A stretch of DNA of 6,679 nt from an uncultured Pseudomonadota bacterium (GTDB lineage Bacteria; Pseudomonadota; Gammaproteobacteria; Burkholderiales; SG8-39). The DNA is taken from NCBI GenBank assembly GCA_903895005.1, contig CAITSH010000302.1, positions 1 through 6,679 of the forward strand, given 5' to 3'. Position 1 is the first letter of the stretch, and each line of letters starts with the position of its first letter. The notes below the pieces were generated by a model that saw only the letters and a program-made list of their open reading frames with translations, was not told the origin of the DNA and did no database searches. Shown piece by piece: positions 1-5,848 of the stretch. The position numbers and the translations under genes are program-made.

Positions 1-681
1 CAAAGCGCCTTTGAGGACAAAAACACCCAGGGCGTGATCATTCGCATCAATTCGCCCGGCGGCAGCCCTGTGCAATCGGGCATCATCAATGATGAAATCC
101 GCCGCTTGCGCACGATGTTTCCCAACATTCCCCTTTACGTAGTGGTCGAGGACATTTGTGCCTCCGGTGGCTATTACGTCGCGGCCGCCGCTGACAAGAT
201 TTACGTCAATAAGGCCAGCCTGGTCGGCTCGATAGGTGTGCTGATGAACGGGTTTGGTTTCACCGGAATCATGGAGAAGCTCGGCGTCGAGCGGCGCTTG
301 ATTACGGCAGGGGAGAACAAGGGGTTTCTCGACCCTTTCTCGCCGGTCGAGGCCAAACAAAAGGAATTCGCCCAAGTCATGATCAATGATATCCACCAGC
401 AATTTATTGAGGTGGTCAAAAAAGGCCGGGGCAAACGGCTTAAGGAAACACCGGAAACATTCAGCGGCCTGATATGGACGGGGCAACGCAGCATCGAGAT
501 GGGGCTTGCCGACGACTACGGCACGGTCGATTCCGTCGCACGGGACGTCATCAAGGCGAAAGACATCGTCGATTACACGCAAAAGGCTAATATCGCCGAG
601 CGCTTCGCGAAACGGTTTGGCGCCGGTGTTGCGCAGGGCCTTGCGGGCTTTTCGATGAGCGAGCGCGTCAGCTTTCGCTAG
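1..681 (+). CDS. sppA: S49 family signal peptide peptidase (SppA type), 3' part
   Basis: Partial gene: the frame is open from the first base of the window, so the N-terminus, including any membrane anchor, lies upstream; 226 residues are visible. The family consists of membrane-anchored serine peptidases that degrade cleaved signal peptides using a Ser/Lys dyad. Numbering from window base 1, the conserved RINSPGGSP segment is at residues 15-23. The nucleophile Ser55 sits in CASGGYY and is followed by AAAADKIYV, and SLVGSIGV at 73-80 is typical of the family. Lys107, in GENKGF, lies 52 residues after Ser55, the spacing known for the short single-domain SppA (Ser147/Lys199 in Bacillus subtilis). 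One S49 domain only, so this is the 36K-type rather than the long E. coli type. The stop is 8 bases from the stop of the converging methyltransferase gene. The GTG at 34 is an internal valine codon, not a start. Confidence 0.93.
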   Translation, partial: QSAFEDKNTQGVIIRINSPGGSPVQSGIINDEIRRLRTMFPNIPLYVVVEDICASGGYYVAAAADKIYVNKASLVGSIGVLMNGFGFTGIMEKLGVERRLITAGENKGFLDPFSPVEAKQKEFAQVMINDIHQQFIEVVKKGRGKRLKETPETFSGLIWTGQRSIEMGLADDYGTVDSVARDVIKAKDIVDYTQKANIAERFAKRFGAGVAQGLAGFSMSERVSFR

Positions 682-689
682 CGGCGGAC

Positions 690-1400
690 TCACCCGGCGA
701 GAATCAGGAAGACGCTGGGCTTGCGGCCTATTTCAGGCGTGCGCTTTTTCCAGTCAGCAATTGATCTTGTGGCAATGGCTTCACCGTCGCCAGTGATATC
801 GCTGGCGACGCAAAGCCGGGTTGACGGCGCGCAGCGTGCGATAAGCGTCCCCAGCAGACGGTCGTTTCTGTAGGGCGTTTCTATGAAAATCTGCGTTTCA
901 CGGCCGACGCGTGATCTGGATTCAAGGTCTTTAAGCTTTGCCGCCAGCGCGGGTTCGTCCTTGGGCAGGTAGCCGTGAAAGCTGAAACGCTGGCCATTAA
1001 GGCCAGATGCCATAAGTGCGAGCAGGATAGCGGATGGACCAACAAGCGGCACAACGCGGACGCCCTGTCGGTGGGCCAGTGCAACCAGAACCGCACCCGG
1101 GTCCGCGACAGCCGGGACGCCGGCCTCGGAAACAAGTCCGCCGTCGCGTCCGTCCAGAATCGGTTGCAGCAAGCCCGCCAGTGCGGAATCCGGTGTATTG
1201 ACGCTGAGTTCCCGTATGTCGATGTCCTGAATGACATGGCTCGTGTTCATGCATTTCAGAAAGGCTCTTGCTGATTTGGGATTTTCAGCTATGAAGTAAT
1301 CGAGTCTGCGAACGGTTGCTGCGACGCTGACCGGGATGACTTGTTCCGGGGGCGTTTCGCCGAGAAGGTTGGGTACAAGGTAGAGAGTGCCGTTTGTCAT
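690..1400 (-). CDS. RsmI-like SAM-dependent methyltransferase (tetrapyrrole methylase fold)
   Basis: The 236-residue protein resembles RsmI/YraL, the 16S rRNA 2'-O-methyltransferase (C1402), but is divergent. Features shared with the family are GTLYLVPNLLGE at residues 4-15 (first strand), SEAGVPAVADPG at 91-102 (the RsmI equivalent is SDAGTPLISDPG, the SAM-binding loop), LVGPSA at 119-124 with MASGL, FHGYLP at 141-146, and IETPYRND at 173-180 (RsmI: YESPHR). The EDTR motif of true RsmI is replaced by a region reading FIAENPKSARAFL, near residues 36-48. It therefore looks like the second RsmI-like paralog found beside maf in many betaproteobacteria; its substrate is unknown to me, and calling it rsmI would be over-naming. 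It starts 8 bases after the maf stop with no good Shine-Dalgarno sequence, which suggests translational coupling. Its stop faces the sppA stop. Confidence 0.88.
   Translation of the reverse strand: MTNGTLYLVPNLLGETPPEQVIPVSVAATVRRLDYFIAENPKSARAFLKCMNTSHVIQDIDIRELSVNTPDSALAGLLQPILDGRDGGLVSEAGVPAVADPGAVLVALAHRQGVRVVPLVGPSAILLALMASGLNGQRFSFHGYLPKDEPALAAKLKDLESRSRVGRETQIFIETPYRNDRLLGTLIARCAPSTRLCVASDITGDGEAIATRSIADWKKRTPEIGRKPSVFLILAG
723..749 (+). terminator. Possible weak terminator for sppA inside the convergent gene
   Basis: On the plus strand, GCCT (726-729) pairs with AGGC (735-738) around a 5-base loop. GCG (723-725) can pair with CGC (742-744) across a 3-base bulge, and TTTTT (745-749) follows. 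It lies about 45 bases after the sppA stop, within the last codons of the opposing methyltransferase gene. The two genes leave only 8 bases between them, so any sppA terminator has to be inside the neighbour. The stem is short and bulged, so the call is tentative. Confidence 0.25.
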
Positions 1401-1408
1401 ATCGCGGG

Positions 1409-1987
1409 TCAGACAGGTGACACGCCGTGTGCAGCGAGCAGGTCGGTGAGCGCAATCAGCGGCAGGCCGATCAATGCGCTCGGATCATCGCTATCCAGTT
1501 TTGCGATCAATGCGATACCAAGGCCTTCGGCCTTTGCGCTTCCGGCGCAATCATAGGGTTGTTCAAGACGCAGATAGCGCTCGATCTGGACATCGCTGTA
1601 TTCGCGAAACAGCACCGTGCTGGACACCATCCGACTGGAAGCCTCACCGCTGGCCGCGTCAAAAAGGCAGAGCGCGGTGTGAAAGGTGACCGTTTTGCCA
1701 CGGGCGGCCTTGAGTTGCTCCACGGCCACGTCGTGGATTAGTGGTTTGTTCAGTCGCAGGTCGCCGAGCGCAGCGATCTGATCGGATCCGATAATCAGTG
1801 CCTCGGGGAAACGTGGCGCCACGGCGCGCGCTTTTGCCTCTGCTAAGCGTAATGCGGTGACGGACGGGGATTCACCGGTTTTTTCTGATTCGTCGACATC
1901 GGGGCTGGCGGTTTCGAAGGGCACCCGAAGACGTTCCAAAAGCTGTTTTCGGTATGGGGATGTCGAAGCAAGGACGAGGCGTCTCAT
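1409..1987 (-). CDS. maf: Maf family nucleoside triphosphate pyrophosphatase (YceF subgroup)
   Basis: The 192-residue cytoplasmic protein has normal Maf length. Maf proteins hydrolyse non-canonical or modified nucleoside triphosphates to the monophosphate and pyrophosphate; the YceF subgroup prefers 7-methyl-GTP. Visible motifs are LASTSPYRK at residues 6-14 (phosphate-binding start), a PDVDES segment at 29-34, ESP at 39-41, IIGSDQ at 65-70 with the putative catalytic Asp69, NKPL at 80-83, DCAGSAKAEGLG at 146-157, and LIGLPLIAL at 172-180. The DCAGS-K-EG-G signature and the position next to yceD-rpmF match E. coli YceF, so m7GTP is the inferred substrate. The ATG gives the family's normal N-terminus (MRRLVLASTSP), though no clear Shine-Dalgarno sequence precedes it. 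It is divergent from yceD and sits 8 bases upstream of the methyltransferase gene, with which it probably shares a transcript. Confidence 0.94.
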   Translation of the reverse strand: MRRLVLASTSPYRKQLLERLRVPFETASPDVDESEKTGESPSVTALRLAEAKARAVAPRFPEALIIGSDQIAALGDLRLNKPLIHDVAVEQLKAARGKTVTFHTALCLFDAASGEASSRMVSSTVLFREYSDVQIERYLRLEQPYDCAGSAKAEGLGIALIAKLDSDDPSALIGLPLIALTDLLAAHGVSPV

Positions 1988-1992
1988 GGCTG

Positions 1993-2010
1993 GAAAAATG
2001 CCGAAAAATG
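1993..2010. repeat. Two direct copies of GAAAAATG, 10-base period
   Basis: GAAAAATG occurs at 1993-2000 and again at 2003-2010, a period of 10 bases (one helical turn), just upstream of the maf start. Further A or T tracts follow at 2033-2038, 2052-2057, 2064-2067 and 2071-2075. The arrangement could bend the DNA or be a tandem protein-binding site; it could also be chance in AT-rich intergenic DNA. The repeat is seen directly, but any function is inference. Confidence 0.35.
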
Positions 2011-2030
2011 AGTGGGTTGAGCTGATTAGT

Positions 2031-2059
2031 TCAAAAAAGCCTGAGAAAGGCTTTTTTGA
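2031..2059. terminator. Perfect 12-bp inverted repeat with terminator layout, between divergent genes
   Basis: TCAAAAAAGCCT (2031-2042) and AGGCTTTTTTGA (2048-2059) are exact reverse complements around the 5-base loop GAGAA. A run of six A, a GC-containing core and a run of six T give the form of a bidirectional intrinsic terminator. Its position is unusual: it is upstream of both maf (minus) and yceD (plus), not behind any gene. Its 3' arm also supplies the first four bases of the yceD -35 box, and TTGA appears at the outer end of each arm on the two strands. It may insulate the two genes, act as an attenuator in a maf leader, or serve as a protein-binding palindrome. Confidence 0.7.
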
Positions 2060-2084
2060 CAGGAAAAGCGAAAAATAATATCAT
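2056..2084 (+). promoter_or_regulatory. Sigma70-type promoter of the yceD-rpmF-plsX-fab operon
   Basis: TTGACA (2056-2061, consensus -35) is followed by exactly 17 bases and then TATCAT (2079-2084, five of six matches to the -10 consensus). The spacer is AT-rich. A start about seven bases beyond the -10 box falls near 2091, only two to four bases before the yceD ATG at 2094. E. coli also has a promoter upstream of yceD serving rpmF and the fatty acid genes. The sequence match is strong; activity is inferred. Confidence 0.78.
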
Positions 2085-2102
2085 GCTGCCCCTATGCTGC
2101 AA
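2075..2102 (-). promoter_or_regulatory. Candidate divergent promoter overlapping the yceD -10 box
   Basis: Read on the minus strand, TTGCAG (2102-2097) is a partial -35 box (three of six), then come 16 bases and TATTAT (2080-2075; five of six matches to the -10 consensus). It would start transcription near 2068 towards maf. The -10 box shares bases 2079-2080 with that of the plus-strand promoter, so polymerase could not occupy both at once. RNA from here would meet the inverted repeat at 2059-2031 almost at once. The -35 box is weak, so this is only a candidate. Confidence 0.35.
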
Positions 2103-2588
2103 CCCGCGTTCATTGACGGTTTGAAATTCGCGCGCGAAGGGGCGGAAGTTCGTGGCAGCCTGAGTTTGGATCGGCTCGATCGCATCGCCAAGCAAGGATG
2201 TGAAACAACAGGCATTAATTATAGTTTGATCGGCGGGCTTGGTGATGACCGCAAGCCTTACCTGAACGTACAGGTTTCGGGCGAATTGGGCTTGGTTTGC
2301 CAGAGATGCCTTGGTAAGATGTTGTTTTTGTTAGATGTTACCAGTCGGATTGAATTGACAAAAGACTGGAGTGAAGTGGTCAATGCCGATGATGATGTCG
2401 AGCGGATTTTGGCCGAACCAGAAATGAATGTGGCAGCGCTGATAGAGGACGAAGTTCTTCTCGCGTTGCCGATGGTGCCGCGACATGATGACTGCGGTGA
2501 GGCACAGAACTCTGCAAGAACGGTGCGTACTTCACCGTTTGACTTATTGGCCGCCCTCAAAGAGGACGGATCGCGCAAGTTGAATTAG
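2094..2588 (+). CDS. yceD: Large ribosomal RNA subunit accumulation protein YceD (DUF177)
   Basis: The 164-residue protein is close to the usual length of about 170. YceD proteins are needed for normal 23S rRNA levels, and the gene almost always precedes rpmF. Visible are the N-terminal FIDGLKFA (residues 6-13), the core [14 protein letters not shown] (63-76) with the conserved Cys69-x-x-Cys72 pair, the acidic [17 protein letters not shown] segment (118-134), and the C-terminal [10 protein letters not shown] (147-156). The start is fixed by an upstream in-frame TAA at 2076 and by the N-terminus, since no other ATG lies between them in this frame. There is no Shine-Dalgarno sequence before the ATG, and the predicted transcription start is 2-4 bases upstream, so translation is probably leaderless or nearly so. 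The gap to rpmF is 52 bases. Confidence 0.93.
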   Translation: MLQPAFIDGLKFAREGAEVRGSLSLDRLDRIAKQGCETTGINYSLIGGLGDDRKPYLNVQVSGELGLVCQRCLGKMLFLLDVTSRIELTKDWSEVVNADDDVERILAEPEMNVAALIEDEVLLALPMVPRHDDCGEAQNSARTVRTSPFDLLAALKEDGSRKLN

Positions 2589-2640
2589 GCATATACAAGT
2601 TTACCGCGCCAGTCCGGCGCAACGACGAAGGAGCAGTACC

Positions 2641-2820
2641 ATGGCTGTACAGCAGAATAAAAAATCACCCTCGAAGCGCGGCATGCATCGCGCCCATGAT
2701 TTTCTTACCGCGGCGCCGCTTGCTGTGGAACCGACCACTGGCGAAGTGCACATGCGCCACCATATCAGCCCAAGCGGCTATTACCGCGGTAAAAAAGTCG
2801 TTAAGACCAAGGGCGACTGA
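2641..2820 (+). CDS. rpmF: 50S ribosomal protein L32
   Basis: This short gene of 59 codons begins [20 protein letters not shown] and ends [10 protein letters not shown]32 is a small basic protein of the large ribosomal subunit. The N-terminal basic [14 protein letters not shown] segment, the central [19 protein letters not shown] and the C-terminal YYRGKKVVK are the family's conserved blocks in order. It carries no cysteines, so this is the zinc-free form usual in beta- and gammaproteobacteria. AAGGAG at 2628-2633, seven bases before the ATG, is the strongest ribosome binding site in the window, as expected for a ribosomal protein. It lies between yceD and plsX as in E. coli. Confidence 0.98.
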   Translation: MAVQQNKKSPSKRGMHRAHDFLTAAPLAVEPTTGEVHMRHHISPSGYYRGKKVVKTKGD

Positions 2821-2912
2821 TCGCCCGGTACGGGTATCCCCGGCAGTTCGAGGTCGCGCACTAAGGTGCGACCAGAATTCGTATAGTGCGCAATTAAATA
2901 GCGCCAAAAAAA
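2821..2912 (+). other. rpmF-plsX spacer with an imperfect hairpin
   Basis: The 92-base spacer contains GGTCGCGCAC (2852-2861) facing GTGCGACC (2866-2873) around TAAG, a stem of eight pairs with a 2-base bulge. No T-run follows, so it is not a convincing intrinsic terminator; it could slow polymerase, mark an RNA processing site, or limit read-through from the strongly translated rpmF into plsX. TATAGT at 2882-2887 resembles a -10 box but lacks a matching -35 box. Confidence 0.4.
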
Positions 2913-3923
2913 ATGGATATCACGGTCGCGATTGATTGCATGGGGGGGGACCACGGCCCGCACGTGACAGTGCCGGCCGCACTCAAGTTCCTGCTCGCCC
3001 AGCCTGAAGCCAATATCGTCCTGGTCGGCCTCGCGGATGCCATCAGTGCCGAATTAAAGGCCGCGCGCGCCGAGCCAGGGCCGCGGCTCAGGATTCACCA
3101 CGCCAGTGAAGTGGTTGCGATGGACGAATCGCCATCCCTCGCATTGCGAAACAAAAAAGACTCCTCCATGCGGGTGGCTGTAGACCTGGTCAAGCGCGGC
3201 GAGGCGAACGCCTGTGTCAGCGCGGGTAACACCGGTGCCCTGATGGCAACCTCCCGTTTCGTTTTGAAAATGCTGCCTGGCATCGACCGCCCGGCCATCG
3301 CTGCTGTCTTGCCTACGATGCGCGGCCGAACCTATGTGCTTGACCTGGGGGCCAACGTCGACTGCGGGCCCGAGCATCTGGTGCAATTTGCGATTATGGG
3401 CAGTGCGTTGGTCGCTGCGGTTGAGAGCAAGGAAAACCCGAGTGTCGGCCTGTTGAATATCGGCGAAGAGGCGATAAAGGGCAATGACGTTGTGAAGCAG
3501 GCCGCGGAGATGTTGCGCGCCACCCAGGTCAACTTCGCCGGAAATGTCGAGGGTGACGACATATTCAAGGGCAAGACAGACGTCGTTGTCTGCGACGGTT
3601 TCGTCGGCAATGTCGCCCTCAAGACCTCGGAGGGACTGGCGCAAATGCTGAGTGCCTTCTTGCGCGAGGAATTCAAGCGCAACATTTTCACCAAAGCCGC
3701 TGCGGTGCTCGCGATGCCCGTGCTGAAGGCGTTCAAATACAGGGTTGATCACCGGCGCTTCAACGGCGCCACCCTGCTTGGACTGCGGGGAATCGTCGTA
3801 AAGAGCCACGGCTCCGCGGATATTTACTCCTTCGGTTGTGCCATTGAACGCGCGGCCGACCAGGTCAAAACCGGCGTGTTGCATCGAATTAGTCTGCGTA
3901 TGGAGAACGGGGCAACGGCATGA
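2913..3923 (+). CDS. plsX: Phosphate acyltransferase PlsX
   Basis: The 336-residue protein has full family length. PlsX converts acyl-ACP and phosphate to acyl phosphate, the donor used by PlsY for the first acylation of glycerol 3-phosphate; it is a peripheral membrane enzyme. Conserved blocks are AIDCMGGD (residues 6-13), SAGNTGA (103-109), LDLGAN (143-148), GLLNIGEE (179-186), GNVEG (210-214), DGFVGN (228-233) and [11 protein letters not shown] (290-300). The start gives the family N-terminus [13 protein letters not shown], but it is preceded by a run of A instead of a Shine-Dalgarno sequence. A run of eight G (2942-2949) lies inside the MGGD codons. The stop overlaps the fabH start in ATGA, implying coupled translation. 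Confidence 0.97.
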   Translation: MDITVAIDCMGGDHGPHVTVPAALKFLLAQPEANIVLVGLADAISAELKAARAEPGPRLRIHHASEVVAMDESPSLALRNKKDSSMRVAVDLVKRGEANACVSAGNTGALMATSRFVLKMLPGIDRPAIAAVLPTMRGRTYVLDLGANVDCGPEHLVQFAIMGSALVAAVESKENPSVGLLNIGEEAIKGNDVVKQAAEMLRATQVNFAGNVEGDDIFKGKTDVVVCDGFVGNVALKTSEGLAQMLSAFLREEFKRNIFTKAAAVLAMPVLKAFKYRVDHRRFNGATLLGLRGIVVKSHGSADIYSFGCAIERAADQVKTGVLHRISLRMENGATA

Positions 3924-4879
3924 TTTACTCTCGCATCATCGGGACAGGCAGTTTTTTGCCCTCTGATCCTGTCACCAACGACGATCTGGCCAAACGTGTT
4001 GACACATCTGACGATTGGATTCTCTCGCGTACCGGCATCCGTCAGCGTCACCTTGCCGCACCAGGGCAGACGTCGAGCGACCTCGCTCTTGAGGCATCGC
4101 GCAATGCGATTGCTGCTGCCGGCATACAAGCGGAGGACATAGACCTAATCATTGTCGCTACATCGACGCCGGATTTCATCTTTCCGAGTACGGCCTGTAT
4201 TTTGCAGTCGAAACTCGGCATAAAGGGTTGTCCAGCGTTTGATGTGCAGGCGGTATGCAGCGGCTTTGTCTACGCACTGGCGACAGCGGACAAATTCATA
4301 CGATCGGGGCAGCACCGCTGCGTACTGGTGGTCGGCGCCGAGGTGTTTTCACGACTTCTCGATTGGGATGACCGCGGCACCTGCGTGCTGTTCGGGGACG
4401 GCGCGGGCGCGGTGATATTAAGCGCAGATACCAAACCTGGAGTCATGGGCTCAGTTCTGCACGCAGACGGCTCGCATGTTGGCATCCTTTCGGTCCCCGG
4501 ACAGGTTTGCGGTGGTAACGTCACCGGCCATCCCTTTTTACAAATGGACGGTCAGGCCGTTTTTAAATTTGCGGTACGCGTGCTTGATGAGGTGGCCAGA
4601 GAAACGCTGGCCTTGTGCAATGTCCAGGTTTCTGAGGTGGACTGGTTGATTCCGCACCAAGCAAACGTACGTATCCTGGACGCAACAGCAAAGCGCCTCG
4701 GGATTGATCCGGCGCGCGTGGTGGTGACGGTGGACAGGCACGGCAATACCTCGGCTGCCTCGGTTCCTCTCGCACTGGATGTTGCGGTTCGTGATGGGCG
4801 AATCAAGCCGGGTCATAAACTGTTGCTCCAGGGTGTGGGAGGCGGTTTTACTTGGGGTGCAGTATTGGTTGAGATGTAA
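3920..4879 (+). CDS. fabH: Beta-ketoacyl-ACP synthase III (KASIII)
   Basis: The 319-residue protein starts type II fatty acid synthesis by condensing acetyl-CoA with malonyl-ACP to acetoacetyl-ACP. The thiolase-fold catalytic triad is complete: Cys113 in DVQAVCSGF, His246 in IPHQAN and Asn276 in [10 protein letters not shown]. Other family blocks are [14 protein letters not shown] (residues 31-44), [10 protein letters not shown] (158-167) and the C-terminal [10 protein letters not shown] (305-314). The ATG overlaps the plsX stop by four bases (ATGA). A GGAG at 3902-3905 is too far upstream to be an ideal binding site, so translation probably depends on coupling. The next gene, fabD, starts 31 bases after the stop. 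Confidence 0.98.
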   Translation: MIYSRIIGTGSFLPSDPVTNDDLAKRVDTSDDWILSRTGIRQRHLAAPGQTSSDLALEASRNAIAAAGIQAEDIDLIIVATSTPDFIFPSTACILQSKLGIKGCPAFDVQAVCSGFVYALATADKFIRSGQHRCVLVVGAEVFSRLLDWDDRGTCVLFGDGAGAVILSADTKPGVMGSVLHADGSHVGILSVPGQVCGGNVTGHPFLQMDGQAVFKFAVRVLDEVARETLALCNVQVSEVDWLIPHQANVRILDATAKRLGIDPARVVVTVDRHGNTSAASVPLALDVAVRDGRIKPGHKLLLQGVGGGFTWGAVLVEM

Positions 4880-4910
4880 CCAAATTCTTCAACGCGATGT
4901 GGAATAGAAG

Positions 4911-5846
4911 ATGAAATTGGCAATGGTATTTCCGGGACAGGGCTCCCAGTCGGTGGGCATGATGCAGGGTTACGGCGATTTACCCGTGATCGGAGAGGTG
5001 CTGGCGAAGGCATCCGCAGCGCTCGGTTGCGACCTCGCCAAGCTGATCGCTGAAGGCCCCGCCGAGGCGCTGAACAGTACGGTGAACACCCAGCCTGCCA
5101 TGGTGACAGCGGGATATGCGGCTTACCGGGCTTGGCGCGACCTTGGGGGCCCGGAGCCTGAGGTCGTTGCCGGACACAGCCTCGGCGAGTACACGGCCCT
5201 CGTCGCCGCGGAAGCTATTTCGTTTTCTGATTGCCTGCCTTTGGTGCGTTTTCGCGCCGAGGCGATGCAACAAGCGGTTCCCGCCGGTTTGGGCGGGATG
5301 GCGGCTATTTTGGGGCTTGATGAAGATGAACTTCGCGCGGCCTGCGCCGAGGCGGCGCAGGGGGATGTTGTCGAGGCCGTGAATTTCAATGCGCCGGGGC
5401 AAACCGTCATTGCCGGCCACGCTACCGCGGTGACGCGCGCCATTGAAATTGCCAAGGGTAAAGGGGCGAAGCGTGCCATCGCGCTGCCGGTTAGCGCACC
5501 GTTTCATTCGGCGCTAATGGGGCCGGCTGCGTCAAAACTGTCCGGTTATCTTGAATCGGTGAGTATTTCGAGTCCGCGTATTCAGGTGTTGCACAACCTG
5601 GATGTCAGACCACATTCGGATGCTGCCGGGATCAGGCAGGCGTTGGTGGGGCAGGCGGACCACGCGGTGCGCTGGGTCGAAATTATCCGTGCGATGGCTG
5701 AGCAGGGTGTGACTCATGTGATCGAATGCGGTCCGGGCAAGGTGCTCTCGGGCCTCACCAAGCGCATTGACAGCGGGCTGACGGGGTTTGCGTTGCACGA
5801 TCGCGCAGGAATCGACGCAGCGCTCGCGGCAATTCAGGAGGCATGA
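4911..5846 (+). CDS. fabD: Malonyl-CoA:ACP transacylase
   Basis: The 311-residue enzyme moves malonyl from CoA to acyl carrier protein, supplying FabH and the elongating synthases. Its acyltransferase motifs are complete: FPGQGSQ at residues 7-13, the nucleophile Ser90 in GHSLGEY, Arg115, His199 in SAPFHS, and Gln248 before the HAVRW segment. The C-terminal ECGPGKVLSGLTKRI (272-286) is typical. The usual proline in the NPVRW/HPVRW block is alanine here (HAVRW), a mild deviation. The ATG is preceded by a weak GGAA (4901-4904), six bases away. Its last codons overlap a possible fabG start in ATGA. Confidence 0.98.
   Translation: MKLAMVFPGQGSQSVGMMQGYGDLPVIGEVLAKASAALGCDLAKLIAEGPAEALNSTVNTQPAMVTAGYAAYRAWRDLGGPEPEVVAGHSLGEYTALVAAEAISFSDCLPLVRFRAEAMQQAVPAGLGGMAAILGLDEDELRAACAEAAQGDVVEAVNFNAPGQTVIAGHATAVTRAIEIAKGKGAKRAIALPVSAPFHSALMGPAASKLSGYLESVSISSPRIQVLHNLDVRPHSDAAGIRQALVGQADHAVRWVEIIRAMAEQGVTHVIECGPGKVLSGLTKRIDSGLTGFALHDRAGIDAALAAIQEA
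5836..5840 (+). promoter_or_regulatory. fabG ribosome binding site (decides the start)
   Basis: AGGAG ends two bases before the ATG at 5843 but eight bases before the ATG at 5849. Spacing therefore favours 5849 as the main fabG start, although 5843 would give the ATGA overlap with fabD. Confidence 0.7.
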
Positions 5847-5848
5847 GC

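Noticed and set aside
34..36. GTG as the start of the S49 peptidase
   Set aside because: The reading frame is open to base 1 and this GTG encodes the valine before the conserved IIRINSPGG segment; the true start is outside the window.
975..1274. Plus-strand open frames opposite the methyltransferase and maf genes
   Set aside because: The minus-strand proteins have clear family motifs over the same bases; the plus-strand translations show none.
2006..2034. TTGAAC (2034-2029) on the minus strand as a -35 box for maf
   Set aside because: At 17-19 bases the -10 candidates match at most three of six positions; the TTGA is explained by the palindrome's symmetry.
2580..2597. TTGAAT and TATACA upstream of rpmF as an internal promoter
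   Set aside because: They are only a few bases apart, not at promoter spacing, and neither has a matching partner at 16-18 bases.
2852..2873. Hairpin after rpmF as an intrinsic terminator
   Set aside because: The stem has a bulge and no U-run follows, and the downstream genes belong to the same conserved operon.
2882..2887. TATAGT as a -10 box for a separate plsX promoter
   Set aside because: No acceptable -35 box lies 15-19 bases upstream and there is no TG extension; too weak to list as a promoter.
3054..3884. Long open frame (276 codons) on the minus strand inside plsX
   Set aside because: It is wholly antisense to a clear, full-length plsX, has no recognisable motif or plausible binding site, and is expected from codon bias in GC-rich DNA.
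4980..5507. 175-codon minus-strand open frame inside fabD, with other antisense frames in fabH and fabG
   Set aside because: Each lies opposite a well-supported fab gene and resembles no protein family; they are by-products of codon bias.
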